Origin: Skeletonema tropicum
Lineage: Eukaryota > Bacillariophyta > Thalassiosirophyceae > Thalassiosirales > Thalassiosiraceae
Assembly (NCBI GenBank): GCA_037178625.1
Contig: CM074135.1
Span: 1,676,001 to 1,740,000 of the forward strand
Length of the DNA stretch: 64,000 nucleotides
Direction: 5' to 3'
This document shows positions 1-11,695 of the stretch, piece by piece. Both the position numbers and the translations under genes were made by a program. Positions within the stretch are counted from its first letter, which is position 1, and the number at the start of each line of letters is the position of its first letter. The notes under the pieces are model-generated. The model did not search any database and was not told the DNA's origin. It saw only the letters and a list, made by a program, of their open reading frames with translations.

Positions 1-3000
1 AACAGGTTCTTATTCATCTAGAGGTGAAATAATTCAAGCAATGACGAGAAGTAAAATGAACATGGGTCTGTCAAATAAAAGCAATGAAAAAGACTCTATT
101 CGCCTCATCGGTGCGCTGACTACATTTGCGGTAAGCTCCTGTTTCTTTCTTTTGCTAGACAGTGCAAATGCCGAGAAACACACATCGGTCTTCAAAAGGA
201 TGGTGCAGTGTATCCGAATAATTGTTGCTTCGATTCCATCTGATTTAAGCTCGTCTCTCCCTGCATCTGAGCATGCGTGCGCATCAATCCTGCGGGAAGA
301 GTTTGATGTAGTGGGGACAGAATCAGGAGCTCTAGTGTCGACCGCAAAAACTGACGCAGTCGTATTTGATAAGACCGGAACTTTGACAGCTGATACACAG
401 AGCTTAACTTCAATAGTTTACCCGCCCTCTGGACTGAGGACATTGAAAAGCATCAAGTTTTTATCGAATGCCGTGCTTGCTGGAGCTCATACACTGATTC
501 AGCAAAGCGACTCAGAAAGTACCAATCTGGTGGGCGATCCTGTAGATTTGGCAGCGCTGCAGTGGACGAAATGGAAGTACAACACAAAGGACAAAAGTGC
601 GTCATCAGTCCGTCGAAACGAAAAGCTCTGGCAGATTAGATCTTTCCCCTTTGACTCGAACAAGAAGATATCTTCAGCGATTGTGCTTACCAAAGACGGT
701 AGCGGAAACTTTCGTCTTTGGATCCTTATGAAAGGTTCGCCCAATAAAATGAAGAATCAGCTTTTCAAAGACGAAGAGAGTGATCTAGCTCTCTGGTATG
801 ATAACAGCGTGAAAAGGTTAGGGTCACTTGGCTATCGCAGCATTTGTTTGGGCGCATTGGATGCGTCAAATACAGATGTTGTGAAGACTTTGTTTCCTTC
901 AGGACTACCAAATGTAGATATGAACATTCCGGATTTGGAAAGCGTTATACACGACGCGAGAATGAATGCAAGAGTATTTCACAGAAATGATATTGAGCAG
1001 CAATATTTAGACTTTTTAGGCTTTGCTTGCTTCAACGCACCCATGCGAGAGAGCACTCCCAGAATCGTCGAAGAGCTCAAGGCTGCAAACATTGATGTCA
1101 TCATGTTGACTGGAGATGAACCCTATGCAAGTCTTGCGTGCGCTGCCAAAGCAGGCATTGCTAAGAGCCACGCACGTGAGACGCACTTTCTGAGACTTAA
1201 TTCATCTGGATCACTTGTCTGGGAGTCAAATGAACAGGTCCTTAGTTTCTCTCTTGAAGCGGCGAAATCAGTTGAGCGGGACATCAGTCATGGAGGGACG
1301 TTGATCGCGTCGGGTGATGCGGTTTCTTCATTACTTGAAAGTGGTGGAGAAGTATCGCGCTACGTGAAAGATCATATACTACCTCATGTCAGAGTTGTAG
1401 CGAGTGCATCCCCAAAGGACAAGTACACGTTTGTAAGCTGGCTGAAACAAAACAAACATGTTCTCATGTGCGGGGATGGAGTGAATGATATTGCCGCTAT
1501 GACAAAAGCTGATACTTCAGCAGCCATGCTCTCTGGTTTCGGGTCGAACTCCGAGGGTGGTTCGAAAGATTTTGAAGACACAAGGAGAAAGGAGCGGCTA
1601 AAGAAACGTCGGATTGGAAGTAATCGTCTCAGGGGTACAAGTGCATCTGAAATAGAGGCAGCTGGAATAGGAAACTCTCCCGCAGCTGTACAAGCTCGAA
1701 TACAGAGAAGAATCTTGGAAGGCGTGCCAGTTGTCGATGCTATCCAAGAAGAGTTTAATAGACGCAAAGAAATCAGAAAAGGAGGAAGCACGGCAGCTAG
1801 AATAATGGAAAAAGAAGCCCGCCTGAGCAAATCTATGCAAAAGAAAGCTTTGTCACTTTCACCAAGAGAAGAAGAAGAGGATTCTTGCATACAAACTGGA
1901 GAAGCTTGCCTTGCGAGTAGCTTTACTCTTTTGCGGCCTTGTATTAGCGGTATCGATAGCATTCTTCGAGCGGGTGTTGCTGCTGCGTCCAGTGGCATCG
2001 CTACTTACCGCAAAGTAGCATTGAGTTGCATTTTATCATCCTACAACCTTGCAACCCTCTATAGGAATGGGTTGCGCTACGGGAAGTGGATGTGGCAAGC
2101 GGAACTTTTTGGAATAATCTATCAGGATAGAGCATCTTTCATGGCATCGTCTACACCACGACCGCGACTCACAGCAAATGTGCGTCCGTCAGAAACTTTC
2201 AACATAGAAGAAGTTCTTTCTATATTGGGCCAAGCTATCGTTCATATTGCTACCCTAACTCTTGCTGTGAAATCAGCCAAGCAGCTCCAGGAACAATACC
2301 CATCTGACGAAAGGCACACAGGTTTTGGTATCAAGTGGTTGTCTACTGCAAGCGACAACGCTGCATCAGTTGGCGCGGTTCTATCAAGTCTTACTGGAAG
2401 TGCGACTTCAACATCATTATCGTTAGATGATAAGCAGCCACAAAACTTCTTTCGACGAACTCCTTTTCAGCCGAATTTCGTCTCAAACGCAGTTTTCATC
2501 GTGTCAATTTTTCAAAACGCCGTCATCACCATGGTGAATCATGGCGGAAGGCCCTTTTCTGTAAGCTTCCTCGAGAGTCGGCCTTTGTGTTTATCAGGTA
2601 TGTACCAGAACGCTACCTCTTATTTCAGTGTACTACATCACAGTACACATTATCTCACACTTTCCCTTCTCCTCATACCCACCACTTTTCAGTTGGGCTG
2701 TCATTTGTACTAGCCATTGCATGCTTAGCTGAAACACTTCCGATTGTGAATAACTTCATCCAGCTTGCACCGTTTCCAACAAAGAGTTCCAAAGTTGCAC
2801 TGCTTCGTCTTCTCTTATTTAATATCTCTTCAAGCTATTTCATCGAGTATTTCAGTACCTTTATATTCCGAAAAGACATATGGAGGGAAAGGAACAAATC
2901 ACAACCTGCCGTAAGCAGATTAGGAACACTTGCAGCTGATGAAGAGGATCGACTGCTTCTCGAGGAACGAAATCAAAACAGCATCCTTGTTTACTTTTTA

Positions 3001-3042
3001 TGCCTTTTGATCTTTAACTTTGCAGTAAAGATTTTTCAATGA
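1..3042 (+). CDS. P5A-type P-type ATPase (Spf1/ATP13A1 family), 5' end outside window
   Basis: The reading frame is open to base 2, so the N-terminal half lies before the window; about 981 residues are visible. The catalytic DKTGT aspartate is encoded at 368-370. Downstream are the hinge GDGVND motif (about 1471-1488) and C-terminal hydrophobic segments. P5A ATPases act in the ER membrane, where Spf1/ATP13A1 remove mistargeted transmembrane helices and are linked to Mn and sterol homeostasis. Two exons are inferred: exon 1 ends at 2597, the intron is 2598-2692 (GTATGT...CAG, 95 bp), and exon 2 runs 2693-3042. The splice restores a P5A-like C-terminus with the last membrane helices. A charged Lys/Arg-rich insert follows the GDGVND motif, as is common in the family. 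The family call is firm; substrate cannot be read from sequence. Confidence 0.9.
2598..2692 (+). other. intron of P5A ATPase gene
   Basis: GTATGT donor and TTTTCAG acceptor. Removing 95 bp joins two frames into a continuous P-type ATPase C-terminus. Unspliced, the first frame stops at 2713. Confidence 0.8.
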
Positions 3043-3704
3043 GATCTTAATGTTAGCGTGAGTATAGGAATGATAAAAAGATTCTATTTGCCTTCTGTCA
3101 TGTAAACGAATAGTCTCTAAAGCTAATGGTCACCTACCCGATTTTAGAGTCTGCTATTACATCTATGCGTCTTCATGTCCTATCACAAGATAAAGCACTC
3201 AAAGTCTAAAATTTGTTATTTTCATCAATTTGAGCGTGCTCTTCCTTTTTTACCACACGATTTATCAGCATGAGGAGTTTCTCCCTTTGATTGGCTACGG
3301 TATCAGATCTGATGCCGCTCCTTGTTGGGCTGGTTTCTTCTAATTGTGAGGCCACGCAATTTTTCAGATAGTAGTCCCAGATAGACAATTTGGACACCGT
3401 GTGACCCTGAAGTGACATTTTGAAAGTCCCAGAGCGACTGAAGATGGCTTTTTACACGACCAGTTCGTGAAAGGACGGAGAAGCAAAGAAGCACACACAC
3501 AAAAACAACTTCGATGTAATCATTTTAACTCTGCAAGAATACTGTTCCAGGGCGATCTGTTTCAGTCACTTTGTAAGAGACATCGTTCTACCTCATAATT
3601 TGCATAGGAGTATCATCGTATTTTTTGTTTTGAGCACAATTTAAACTCACCAACGCCCCTCTACCAACTCCTCTACCAACTCCTCTACCAACTCCTTTAC
3701 AACC
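3043..3704. other. intergenic, includes 12-bp tandem repeat in a 5' leader
   Basis: No credible gene. Three exact copies of a 12-bp unit (CTACCAACTCCT, 3661-3696) plus a partial copy lie just before the ATG at 3705, so they probably fall in the 5' UTR of the homeobox gene. Confidence 0.6.
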
Positions 3705-5297
3705 ATGTCAGATCCTCTCCTTTCTCTTCCTATTCACGCTCCTCAAGAGGGGGATCCACAACGAGAATACAGATATAAGCATTCTCTCTCCGCTGGCATC
3801 ACTCCTGCTCAGTTTCAGTTGAATCGTCAGCAAAGCTTAAATATTGATCCTAGTGAGATTCAACAGCTCCTCCGCGAGTTATCACGCGGCCATAGTAAGG
3901 AACACAGCCCCAACATAATGGCAAACAATAATTATTTAAACCAGCCTCCTGGCGCTAGGCCGTCGGTAGGAGACCTAGATGACTTGGCGACGGCCGCCCA
4001 TAGCATATGCTCCACCTCCCGCAGTGCGTCGCCCGCCTCACATATCTCATCGAATATTGTCATGGCTGCTGTAATAAACAAGAAGAATAGACAAAAGAAC
4101 GACAAGGCCGTTGAGGTTCTCAACAAGAACAACAGCGCTGTAATCGCACGCTTCCGCACTCAAACCGAATGTGCCAAATATCTCCAAGCTACACCAGAGG
4201 CAGTGTCATATCACTGCACCAAGAAGGGTGGTGGCGTATGCAATGGTCTCGTTATTCGTCCTTGCGATAACTCTGTTGGTAACAAATACGGTTTGTTCGA
4301 GGGGGCAGAAGAGTTCAGACCCAAGAGACGGCCTCAACTCAAACCTGAAACTGTTGCGATTCTCAAACAGTGGATATTGAGCCCTGAGCACATTGATAAT
4401 CCTTATCCAACTCCAAAGGAAACTGAAATATTGCTGCAGAAAACAGGACTCGACAAGACTCAGTTAAAACACTGGTTCAATAATGCCAGGAAAAGGATAT
4501 TGAAGCCCATCCTGGGAAAGAAAAAAGCAGCCGGCTCCCCAGCAGATCCAACATCCCCAAGCCCAGTTGTTCAAGCTCAAGAGAAGAGAAAAGCTGTGCA
4601 ACAGGAACATGTGCACACAATGAAGAGATCTTCTAAAAAGGCCAAGGTTGAAAGCCACGCCGATAACTCTAGCAGCTCAGGAATGGTGAATGCTGCTGGA
4701 GCCCCAGTATCTCAGTTTGGCATCTTGTTTGGCAGCGAACGTGCAGGGGCGGGTGCACTCAACTCTATGCCCCAAGATGAAACCATGAAAATGGGAATGT
4801 CAAATACAAGAAACCCTACATCAACTGGTTTCAACCTAGGTGACCCATCAGCAGCCACAGCCATGATGGGAATGAGTGGCAACACCTTTGGCAACAGTAG
4901 TGATTTTTCAAGAATTCAAGCCATTCAAGGAAACAATTTTGGAAACAATAGATTTCCACAGCAGCAGCAAATACAACAGCGAATACAACAGCAACAACAA
5001 ATGCAACCATCCCCAGTTGTATTCAAGCAACAGGTTGCCTCCATGGCAATGAAGGAAGCCACAATTGCTTTCAAAAATATGGAGGAAGCCTATGCCATGG
5101 CAAAAGAAATAATGGCCCTTTTATCAGCTTCAGGATCTGTGACAAACATAGAAGAAGATCCTAGAGTTCTTGAAGCCACTGCTCATGCCAAGAAACTTCA
5201 TTCTGTAGCCTTATTCAAGTTGAAAGTGAGTAAGAAAGCTTCGGAAGAGGCTGAGAAGGCATTTGAGTTAATGCAGGGAATACACGGATTGCCGTGA
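3705..5297 (+). CDS. TALE-class homeodomain protein
   Basis: 530-residue nuclear transcription factor candidate. A TALE homeodomain spans roughly residues 207-268. The three-residue loop extension is visible as NPYPT, and the recognition helix carries WFNNARKR, the signature asparagine-arginine pair for DNA contact. Before it (about residues 130-200) is a compact region with AKYLQATPEAVSYH and a GGGVCNG turn; I do not recognise this as a named domain. A basic, nuclear-signal-like stretch follows the homeodomain. The C-terminal half is Gln/Asn/Met rich with a polyglutamine tract (about 420-445) and ends in a helical segment. TALE proteins such as KNOX/BELL/GSP control haploid-diploid transitions in green algae; whether this holds here is unknown. 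Single exon, start at the first ATG after the repeat-bearing leader. Confidence 0.88.
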   Translation: MSDPLLSLPIHAPQEGDPQREYRYKHSLSAGITPAQFQLNRQQSLNIDPSEIQQLLRELSRGHSKEHSPNIMANNNYLNQPPGARPSVGDLDDLATAAHSICSTSRSASPASHISSNIVMAAVINKKNRQKNDKAVEVLNKNNSAVIARFRTQTECAKYLQATPEAVSYHCTKKGGGVCNGLVIRPCDNSVGNKYGLFEGAEEFRPKRRPQLKPETVAILKQWILSPEHIDNPYPTPKETEILLQKTGLDKTQLKHWFNNARKRILKPILGKKKAAGSPADPTSPSPVVQAQEKRKAVQQEHVHTMKRSSKKAKVESHADNSSSSGMVNAAGAPVSQFGILFGSERAGAGALNSMPQDETMKMGMSNTRNPTSTGFNLGDPSAATAMMGMSGNTFGNSSDFSRIQAIQGNNFGNNRFPQQQQIQQRIQQQQQMQPSPVVFKQQVASMAMKEATIAFKNMEEAYAMAKEIMALLSASGSVTNIEEDPRVLEATAHAKKLHSVALFKLKVSKKASEEAEKAFELMQGIHGLP

Positions 5298-5586
5298 TGA
5301 TGGATAAAGACAATAATTTCCATTTGTACAGTGATTTTTCAGAATCAGTTTATGACGCTAAACGAATTAATTTTCAATCAAACGATAGTTTCTCTGATGT
5401 TAAGTCTGCATTAATTCAGGTAAATAATTATTATTTAGTCCTGTCATTGTGACCCCCCGCCTCCCCTCTAGTTGGTTGGCAAAGGTTCCTCCCCCCCATT
5501 GTTTGTTGCAAACACCTTCATCTACCCTAGACTTTCATTTGTCCATTCTCTAAAATTACAAAGTATTATTCCTCACCCCGTCCTTG

Positions 5587-5979
5587 CTAATCGTAATTCC
5601 TCCAGTTCAAAGGAGGCTTCACACTAGGACTGGTCAAGCCCGTAGCAACAGGGAACCTCTCTCCAGGTTGATTCGCCTTAATCTCCGGCTGCACTGCCCA
5701 CGCCCCATACTTCTTCACCTCCTTTTCATTCTCTCTATATCCTCGTAGCCTCGCCCTCCCATTTTGAAGCAACATCATCCCCGCACAAGTCATACCCAAC
5801 GCCATTGCTGTGGATGCAGTTGCCATTCGAGTGGGTTTACCCACGATGTACCCGTAGGACCAGGATGCTCCCGTCATGAATGCAGCGGCGAGGTAATCGG
5901 ATGTGCGGAGGGAGCGGATGGTTTGATCGACATCGGGGGATGGGTTGACGACTGTGAATTTGGGATCTCCGTACGGCAT
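5587..5979 (-). CDS. NADH:ubiquinone oxidoreductase 21-kDa-type accessory subunit
   Basis: 130 residues. The N-terminal half (YGDPKFTVVNPSP, then RSLRTSDYLAAA) resembles the complex I 21-kDa subunit N-terminal family (NUXM/plant NADH-dehydrogenase accessory subunit), which starts with a Y-P-V-V-D-P-like motif and an R-x-x-D-Y-L segment. Two hydrophobic stretches follow (about residues 32-48 and 55-72), as expected for a small mitochondrial inner-membrane subunit. The rest is polar and ends LNWRNYD. No presequence is apparent, which is normal for accessory subunits. The downstream neighbour is the convergent homeobox gene. The call rests on recalled family motifs only. Confidence 0.65.
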   Translation of the reverse strand: MPYGDPKFTVVNPSPDVDQTIRSLRTSDYLAAAFMTGASWSYGYIVGKPTRMATASTAMALGMTCAGMMLLQNGRARLRGYRENEKEVKKYGAWAVQPEIKANQPGERFPVATGLTSPSVKPPLNWRNYD

Positions 5980-6605
5980 GGTTGTAATATGTTTTTGTGT
6001 TCTGTATTGTTGCGTGTGTTTTTTTATTTACAATATTGCCAAGCAAAGAGGGAGAGTTGATTTGTTGAAGGAAATGAAAAAGTTACGTCAGTGATTATTT
6101 AGTGCACATCATGTGAACAAGGGCATTAATTAATTTTTCTCCCCAACAAAAGCCGCTTTGCCAGTGACTCTGATCATATTGAGATAAAAGGGGCTTATCC
6201 AATGATAGAAGTATAGATGATCGGCAGCCATACGCAGGCAATCGGCATATGAATAGCAATCAACGCTCGTCGGCACCGCTGCCGACTTGATTGGCTTGAG
6301 CCACTCTGATGGCCCGTTCAACCTATACAAATAATTATCATAGATCGATTACTACTCACAAATAGTAACAATAGTAATGAGCAGTTTATTGTTTTCTTTG
6401 TTGCGCCGTTGCAACTCCTTTATCCTCTTTATTGCACAATCAACAGCAACAGAGCCGAGAATGATTGTGATTTTGCGGCGAATTCCCGGACAGACAACGT
6501 AAAAAAGTCACATCAAAATTCCATCAAAATCATCTCATTTTTGGAATCTTCTCCCAAATCTAACAATATCACCGCCAATCCAATACAAAACAATAACAAT
6601 AGACC
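5980..6605. other. intergenic, divergent promoter region
   Basis: Lies between two head-to-head genes, the complex I subunit and the Rag GTPase. It is AT-rich near 6520-6600. Short frames inside have no recognisable similarity. Confidence 0.5.
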
Positions 6606-7892
6606 ATGGCCAAGAAGAAAGTGCTCCTAATGGGCAAAGCCCACTCCGGCAAGACCTCCATGCGCTCCATCATCTTCGCCAACTACCTCGCCCGCGACAC
6701 CATGCGCCTCTCACCCACTCTGGACGTGGAGCACCATCACGTCCGTTTTTTGGGCGATCTTGTCCTCAACCTCTGGGATTGTGGTGGTCAAGATGCCTTT
6801 TACGAGAGTTACTTTGAGCGTGATCGGGAGACTATTTTTAGGAGTGTGGAGTTGCTGATTTATGTGTTTGATATTGAGAGTGATTGTCCCGAAAAAGATT
6901 TTGATCACTTTGCTGGAGTGCTCGAGGCGATGGAGGAAAATTCGCCCGATGCGAGGATATTCGTTTTGGTGCACAAGATGGATTTGGTTGCCGAGGAGGA
7001 GCGGGAGTTAATTTTGGAGGATCGGAAGCGATTGATTGAGGAGAGCTGTTTGGGGGTGGGGGTGCAGCATTTCCAGTGCTTTGGGACGAGTATTTGGGAT
7101 GAAACCTTGTACAAGGCTTGGAGTGAAATCGTTACGAATCTTATTCCGAATATTGGTGTTTTGGAGAGTCACTTGTCGGACTTTTGTAGGATATGTGATG
7201 CGGATGAGGTTGTTCTGTTTGAGAGGGCGACTTTTTTGGTAATTAGTCATGCTCAAGCGAAACGAGACAATGCTGATGACGGTGGCGGCGGCGTGAAGGG
7301 GCTCATTACAGATGATAAGGAACAGAAGCATCAAGATGAAGATTCAGCCGAAATAATCAATGGTGAGGCTGGATGGGCTGACAATGCCGACGAGTTGACA
7401 TCAGAGAAGCAAGGTGAAATGTCGACATCCCCTCAAAGCCAACTTTCCTCTCCAATACATGATGCGGGCGATGACGGCATGGCCACTCCCCAAACAGCTG
7501 GAAGTCCAGGAGGAGGGAACGTAGCCCATACTACTGGCAGCAGTGCATTAGTATCAAATCAAGTAGGTGGAAAGGCATCATCCAATCAAATAGCACCCTC
7601 ATCTACGCCCCAGTTCGACGCCCACCGATTCGAGAAGATATCCAACATTGTCAAGCAGTTTAAGCTTAGTTGCGGTAAAGCCCAGTCTCAGTTCCAGGGC
7701 ATGGATGTGCGGAACTCAAAATTCACAGCTTTTATTGATGCGTTTACAGCAAATACCTATATTATGGTCATTGTGAGTAGCAAGACACAAGTTAATGGGC
7801 AGGAATGGGGTACAGGAGTGCACAAGGCGGCGACATTGTTGAATATACAAAAAGCGAGGAGCCATTTTGAACAATTCATTCCGAGGAGTTAA
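6606..7892 (+). CDS. Rag GTPase, RagA/B (Gtr1) type
   Basis: 428 residues. The N-terminus holds the Rag GTPase domain: P-loop GKAHSGKTS (residues 10-18), switch II WDCGGQ, and the G4 motif HKMD in place of NKxD. These three features are diagnostic of RagA/B/Gtr1. Rag heterodimers sit on the lysosome or vacuole and recruit TORC1 when amino acids are available. The C-terminal roadblock-like half is interrupted by about 110 residues of low-complexity Asp/Ser/Gly/Gln sequence (roughly 220-335), after which conserved sequence resumes ([13 protein letters not shown] and [10 protein letters not shown]). Usual RagA length is near 310, so the insert explains the extra length. Single exon; the ATG is in a good context (ACCATGGC). 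The obligate RagC/D partner is not in this window. Confidence 0.92.
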   Translation: MAKKKVLLMGKAHSGKTSMRSIIFANYLARDTMRLSPTLDVEHHHVRFLGDLVLNLWDCGGQDAFYESYFERDRETIFRSVELLIYVFDIESDCPEKDFDHFAGVLEAMEENSPDARIFVLVHKMDLVAEEERELILEDRKRLIEESCLGVGVQHFQCFGTSIWDETLYKAWSEIVTNLIPNIGVLESHLSDFCRICDADEVVLFERATFLVISHAQAKRDNADDGGGGVKGLITDDKEQKHQDEDSAEIINGEAGWADNADELTSEKQGEMSTSPQSQLSSPIHDAGDDGMATPQTAGSPGGGNVAHTTGSSALVSNQVGGKASSNQIAPSSTPQFDAHRFEKISNIVKQFKLSCGKAQSQFQGMDVRNSKFTAFIDAFTANTYIMVIVSSKTQVNGQEWGTGVHKAATLLNIQKARSHFEQFIPRS

Positions 7893-8838
7893 CTAACTTG
7901 GTAGGTTTTTAAGTATCATTACTATAGAAATGTAGACATGAATGTTTTTGTCCCGCTGTGATGTATTTATTATCTCTATTATGCATGATTCTTCAAAGCA
8001 TTATGCAACACATCGTGTTAGACATCAAACAGCAACGCAGCCACCTGTCCAACATACAAGTTTGTACTTATTGTGTGACGCTCCATAATGAAGGATCTCC
8101 TTCTTCAAAGAAAGAGGTCAAATTAGGTACATCCAGCATTTTGAAGGGAGTCAATTGGAAGCAATGATGTTGTCACAGGTCACTGACAGCTGTCATGATG
8201 CTCCGGAAGTGGTCTGATTTGGGATTCAAGCCAATGTATGTGTCAAATGATGTTTATTGATTTAGCCCGGCTACTTCTCGTATTTGAATTTCACGTGGGT
8301 TGCTTTCTTTTGTGCTTAAAAATACATTTTGATTATAATTATTACTATATGTTGTTACAAATTGGTGACAGACAGAAAAATGGTTTTGAAGAGGTGTGAT
8401 TAGGATTCTCATCACGTGTTTACTTCAAGCGAGACGCTTTCTGACGTCAATCGTTTTGAACGAATTTTCGAGTTTTCCTCGATGCCGCATGTGAATTGCA
8501 CGCTGCACCAACAGCAACAGCCAACAATGAAGAGGAAAAGGTACGCACCAGCTTCAAGATAAAATCTCTGATTGCTGCTGCTGTTGAATGCAATAGAGCG
8601 ACGAATAGATCCTCTAGAGAGAGAGAGAGGGTTGCTGTCTGCAATATATCTATTTCTCCTTACTCATACTGTGTGCTTGGGGGGCCACTGTTGAAACATA
8701 CGGGACTTTCCAACAATACATACACTAACCTTCAGTTCTAAGAGCAGGCAGACAAACAAAATTAATTGTGAAACGCCACCGCTCACGCCTCTGACGTGCT
8801 GCGCATCCCTTGAGCAGGCGCAAAATATTCATTGACCT
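7893..8838. other. intergenic
   Basis: No gene supported. Contains an (AG)n run near 8614-8630 and short frames without similarity. It spans the 3' end of the Rag gene and the promoter of the transporter gene. Confidence 0.5.
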
Positions 8839-11311
8839 ATGTCGAAGGCACATGTCTCCCGCGATCATCGTGACGACATTGAAAGCGGTAGAATGATCAA
8901 GTTAAAGGGAGACGAGGAGGAGCAGCAGTTGACATCTCAAGACCAATTAATTATGCACTTGTCATCGACAACGTCCACATCTCCAACCCAGTACGAATCT
9001 TCGCTTGACATCTTTAATGATTTAACGTACAGTGATGATGATTCCTCGGATGATCTGCAGTCGTCACCTTCGGATAGCCCGCCCCAATTCCAATTTCAAG
9101 GCATCCCACAACAGAAGCAACGACAACTAATACATCCCCTCGCTCGATCTACTTCTGACGGCTACGCTCGATCTGGTTCTGAAAGCTGCCAGCAAACCGA
9201 CGACGAGAGCTGTCTGCAGTACAGCATTTCCACGACCTTGCTAGATGATCAATCCAGGGCATCTTCCTGTTATGGATCAGTAAATGCTGTGGTATTTAGA
9301 TCATCAGCGCCAGTCTTTGACTCTCCCGAAAGGACGCAAGAGAAAACACCTCAACGGGAGCACCTACCGCTCTTACCTCCTTCTCTACGGAGGCAAGTTG
9401 ACAACTCTCACCCCGATAGATCATCTTCTTCCAAGGGGAACTGTAAGATCAATAATTCACATGCAGAAATGCCCTCCCCTCCGTTTCCCAACAGCGATGA
9501 TTCTCCACAAACATCCGTCACTGATGCTACACAATCTTCGTCGTGCAACATTGAGCATAGTGCCGTGTTGGAAGATAAGAAGCGCAAGCGAGAGAGGCGC
9601 TTAAAAAGAATAAGGAAAGCAGCTGAGGCTAGAGATGCCGCTGTACAAAAGGTGCGGGGGGTGCAGCAAGAGGGTTGTAATGACACCCTATTTGCATTTC
9701 TGTTTCTGTGTCAATTCTTATTGGTGGCAATGGCTGCGGTGGCCTTTGGACCTGCCGCAATTCACGACAGGGTTTTTGGGCAGAAGGCAGATCAAGAGGG
9801 AATGGAGTATGATTATAACCCATTTGCCGGTCTGCAGTCAGATGATATCATTGTCACTGGCTTGTATGAACCACCCACGAGTGATGTTGGGGATGTGGGG
9901 GACGAAATTGGGCGTGGTAATGAGCGCATCAGCTATATTGACTATGTCAATGTTATTCAGTTGATATGCATTGCTAGTGGTTATGCTTCCATCTCATCTA
10001 TATTTGCTCTTGGCTTCATGATGATGCTTGCCAGAAATATCCTCCAAGCCATTCTGATTTTCACCGTTGTGGTGAATCTGTCGTGGTCAGTGCTAGGATT
10101 GACAATGAGTCATACTTTCTTCATCCCTGCCGTGGGTATTTTTGCATTGTTAATGAGCGCTTGCTACGCATGGGTAGTCTGGGATCGTATCCCCTTTGCC
10201 GCAACAAATTTAAGTGTTGCCTTGAAAGGGATGAGAGGGACTCTTGATATCCCTCTCCTCGGAGTTTGCAATCTTGTAGCAACATTTGCATGGACCATTT
10301 GTTGGGTTTGCGCTTTCTTTGGGGCATCCGATTACCTGTGGAACGAAGAAGAACTTTCTAATGATTGGATGGTAGTCGTAGTCATCTTTTTCTTCTTCTC
10401 CTACTACTGGACTACGCAAGTGATTAAGGTGAGCCAACAAGAACTTTCTTTTGCGTTGCTATCACAATAATTACTAACTTTGTTCTTCGCTTTAACTCAA
10501 TCAGGGTGTTTCCCAAGCAACCGTCGCTGGAATAATTGGACACTGGTGGAGTATTACTGATGAGGAGCGTCTCCCTTTATGCAGTGGCGCCTTCTACAGC
10601 GCACTAATGAGGACGCTCTCCAAGGGTTTTGGCTCCATCTGTCTGGGAAGTTTGGTACTCGGGCCTAGCTTATTAATGAGTCGGTTGTGCACGTTTCGCC
10701 GACTGGCTCAACCCAAAATAGCGCGGCTTCGGAATCCAGAGCTGTCTCTACCTTCACACGACTCCGATGACAATGCGTTCAACAGCGACGTCATCACAAG
10801 GCATATAAATCAATGGTCTTATTCCTATATTGGATTGTATGGATACAGCTTCTGGGATGCTGGTTTCAAAGCATCTGAGCTATTTCAAGCAAGAGGATGG
10901 ACACACGTTGTTTCTGATCACCTCATCTTATCTTCTATGTCAATGTCCACAGTAGTCATTGGGGTCAGTACAGCGTGTTTGGGTGTGATCGTATCAGAAG
11001 TTGATGGATATAGCTTCTCTGCTGCTCACAAGCCTTTGACAAGCGCGTTTTTGTAAGTTCCATGTATCTGGAATATTCTGCTTGTGTTTTATTGTCCCCT
11101 GCCTTTCATCTAACATTTCTTTTGAATACTCAGAATAAGTTTACTTGTAGGTTATTTCCTCTCGAGCGCTTTCCTGAGCATTATCCAAGGGTCAGTCAGT
11201 GCAATGTTAGTGTGTTATGCTGTTGCACCTGTTGACCTTCATGCCAACCACCCATTGTTAAGCAAAGAAATGAGAACGGGATGGAAGCAATTTTGGATCC
11301 AGAAGAAATAA
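8839..11311 (+). CDS. Choline-transporter-like protein (SLC44/CTL/Pns1 family)
   Basis: Three exons are inferred: 8839-10428, 10505-11052 and 11134-11311, giving 771 residues. The introns are 76 bp (GTGAGC...CAG) and 81 bp (GTAAGT...CAG). The first ~270 residues are Ser/Gln-rich and cytosolic-looking. At least nine hydrophobic segments follow. Splicing creates the family hallmark: ATVAGIIGHWW, then SALMRTLSKGFGSICLGSLVLGP, matching the CTL pattern V-A-G...W-(20-30)-S-x-G-S-I-x-x-G-S. The third exon gives the typical end, with a C-Y-A-V-A-P-V-D-L-H-A-N-H-P-like motif. CTL proteins are plasma-membrane or organelle transporters; choline or ethanolamine transport is shown for some, while yeast Pns1 has no firm substrate. 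The substrate here is unknown. Confidence 0.88.
10429..10504 (+). other. intron 1 of CTL-like gene
   Basis: GTGAGC donor, TCAG acceptor, 76 bp. Phase 0. Removal joins ...QVIK to GVSQATVAG in frame. Confidence 0.8.
11053..11133 (+). other. intron 2 of CTL-like gene
   Basis: GTAAGT donor, CTCAG acceptor, 81 bp. Removal extends the frame by 59 codons to a family-typical C-terminus. A second AG at 11149-11150 would shorten the exon and is less likely. Confidence 0.75.
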
Positions 11312-11695
11312 CGAGAACGTAAACAGCGCACAACTATCATGTATAACCAGTGCTGCTATGAAACCCTGCTACCACCCTTTGTCAAGTAAAGAAAAGAGAA
11401 CGGGCTGAAAGCGATTACGAGGTTGTAACCGGCGCACATCTATGTATAATGAGTGCTGCAAGGAACCATGCTAAGCTATGTATCATCATGCGAAATGAGG
11501 TGCGGATGCTATGCTTTTGTTTGATCATGTTTAGATATAATTCTGTAAAGTGTAACACCCACAATCTATGGTATGTAAAAAAACTACATGTTATAACTTA
11601 CATTAGCATTGCCTTTATTGCTTCGGAGATTGGCGAAAAGTAGACCCTAGGTATTCTTGTGAATGAGACCAATATGATACAAAACGATTAACGGT
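11312..11695. other. intergenic, convergent 3' ends
   Basis: Lies between the convergent transporter and carrier genes. A degenerate duplication is visible: AGCAAAGAAATGAGAACGGG (about 11261-11280) recurs as AGTAAAGAAAAGAGAACGGG (about 11385-11404). No gene seen. Confidence 0.45.

Noticed and set aside
1384..1998. 204-codon minus-strand frame inside the P5A ATPase
   Set aside because: Shadow of a strongly conserved gene; no motif of its own.
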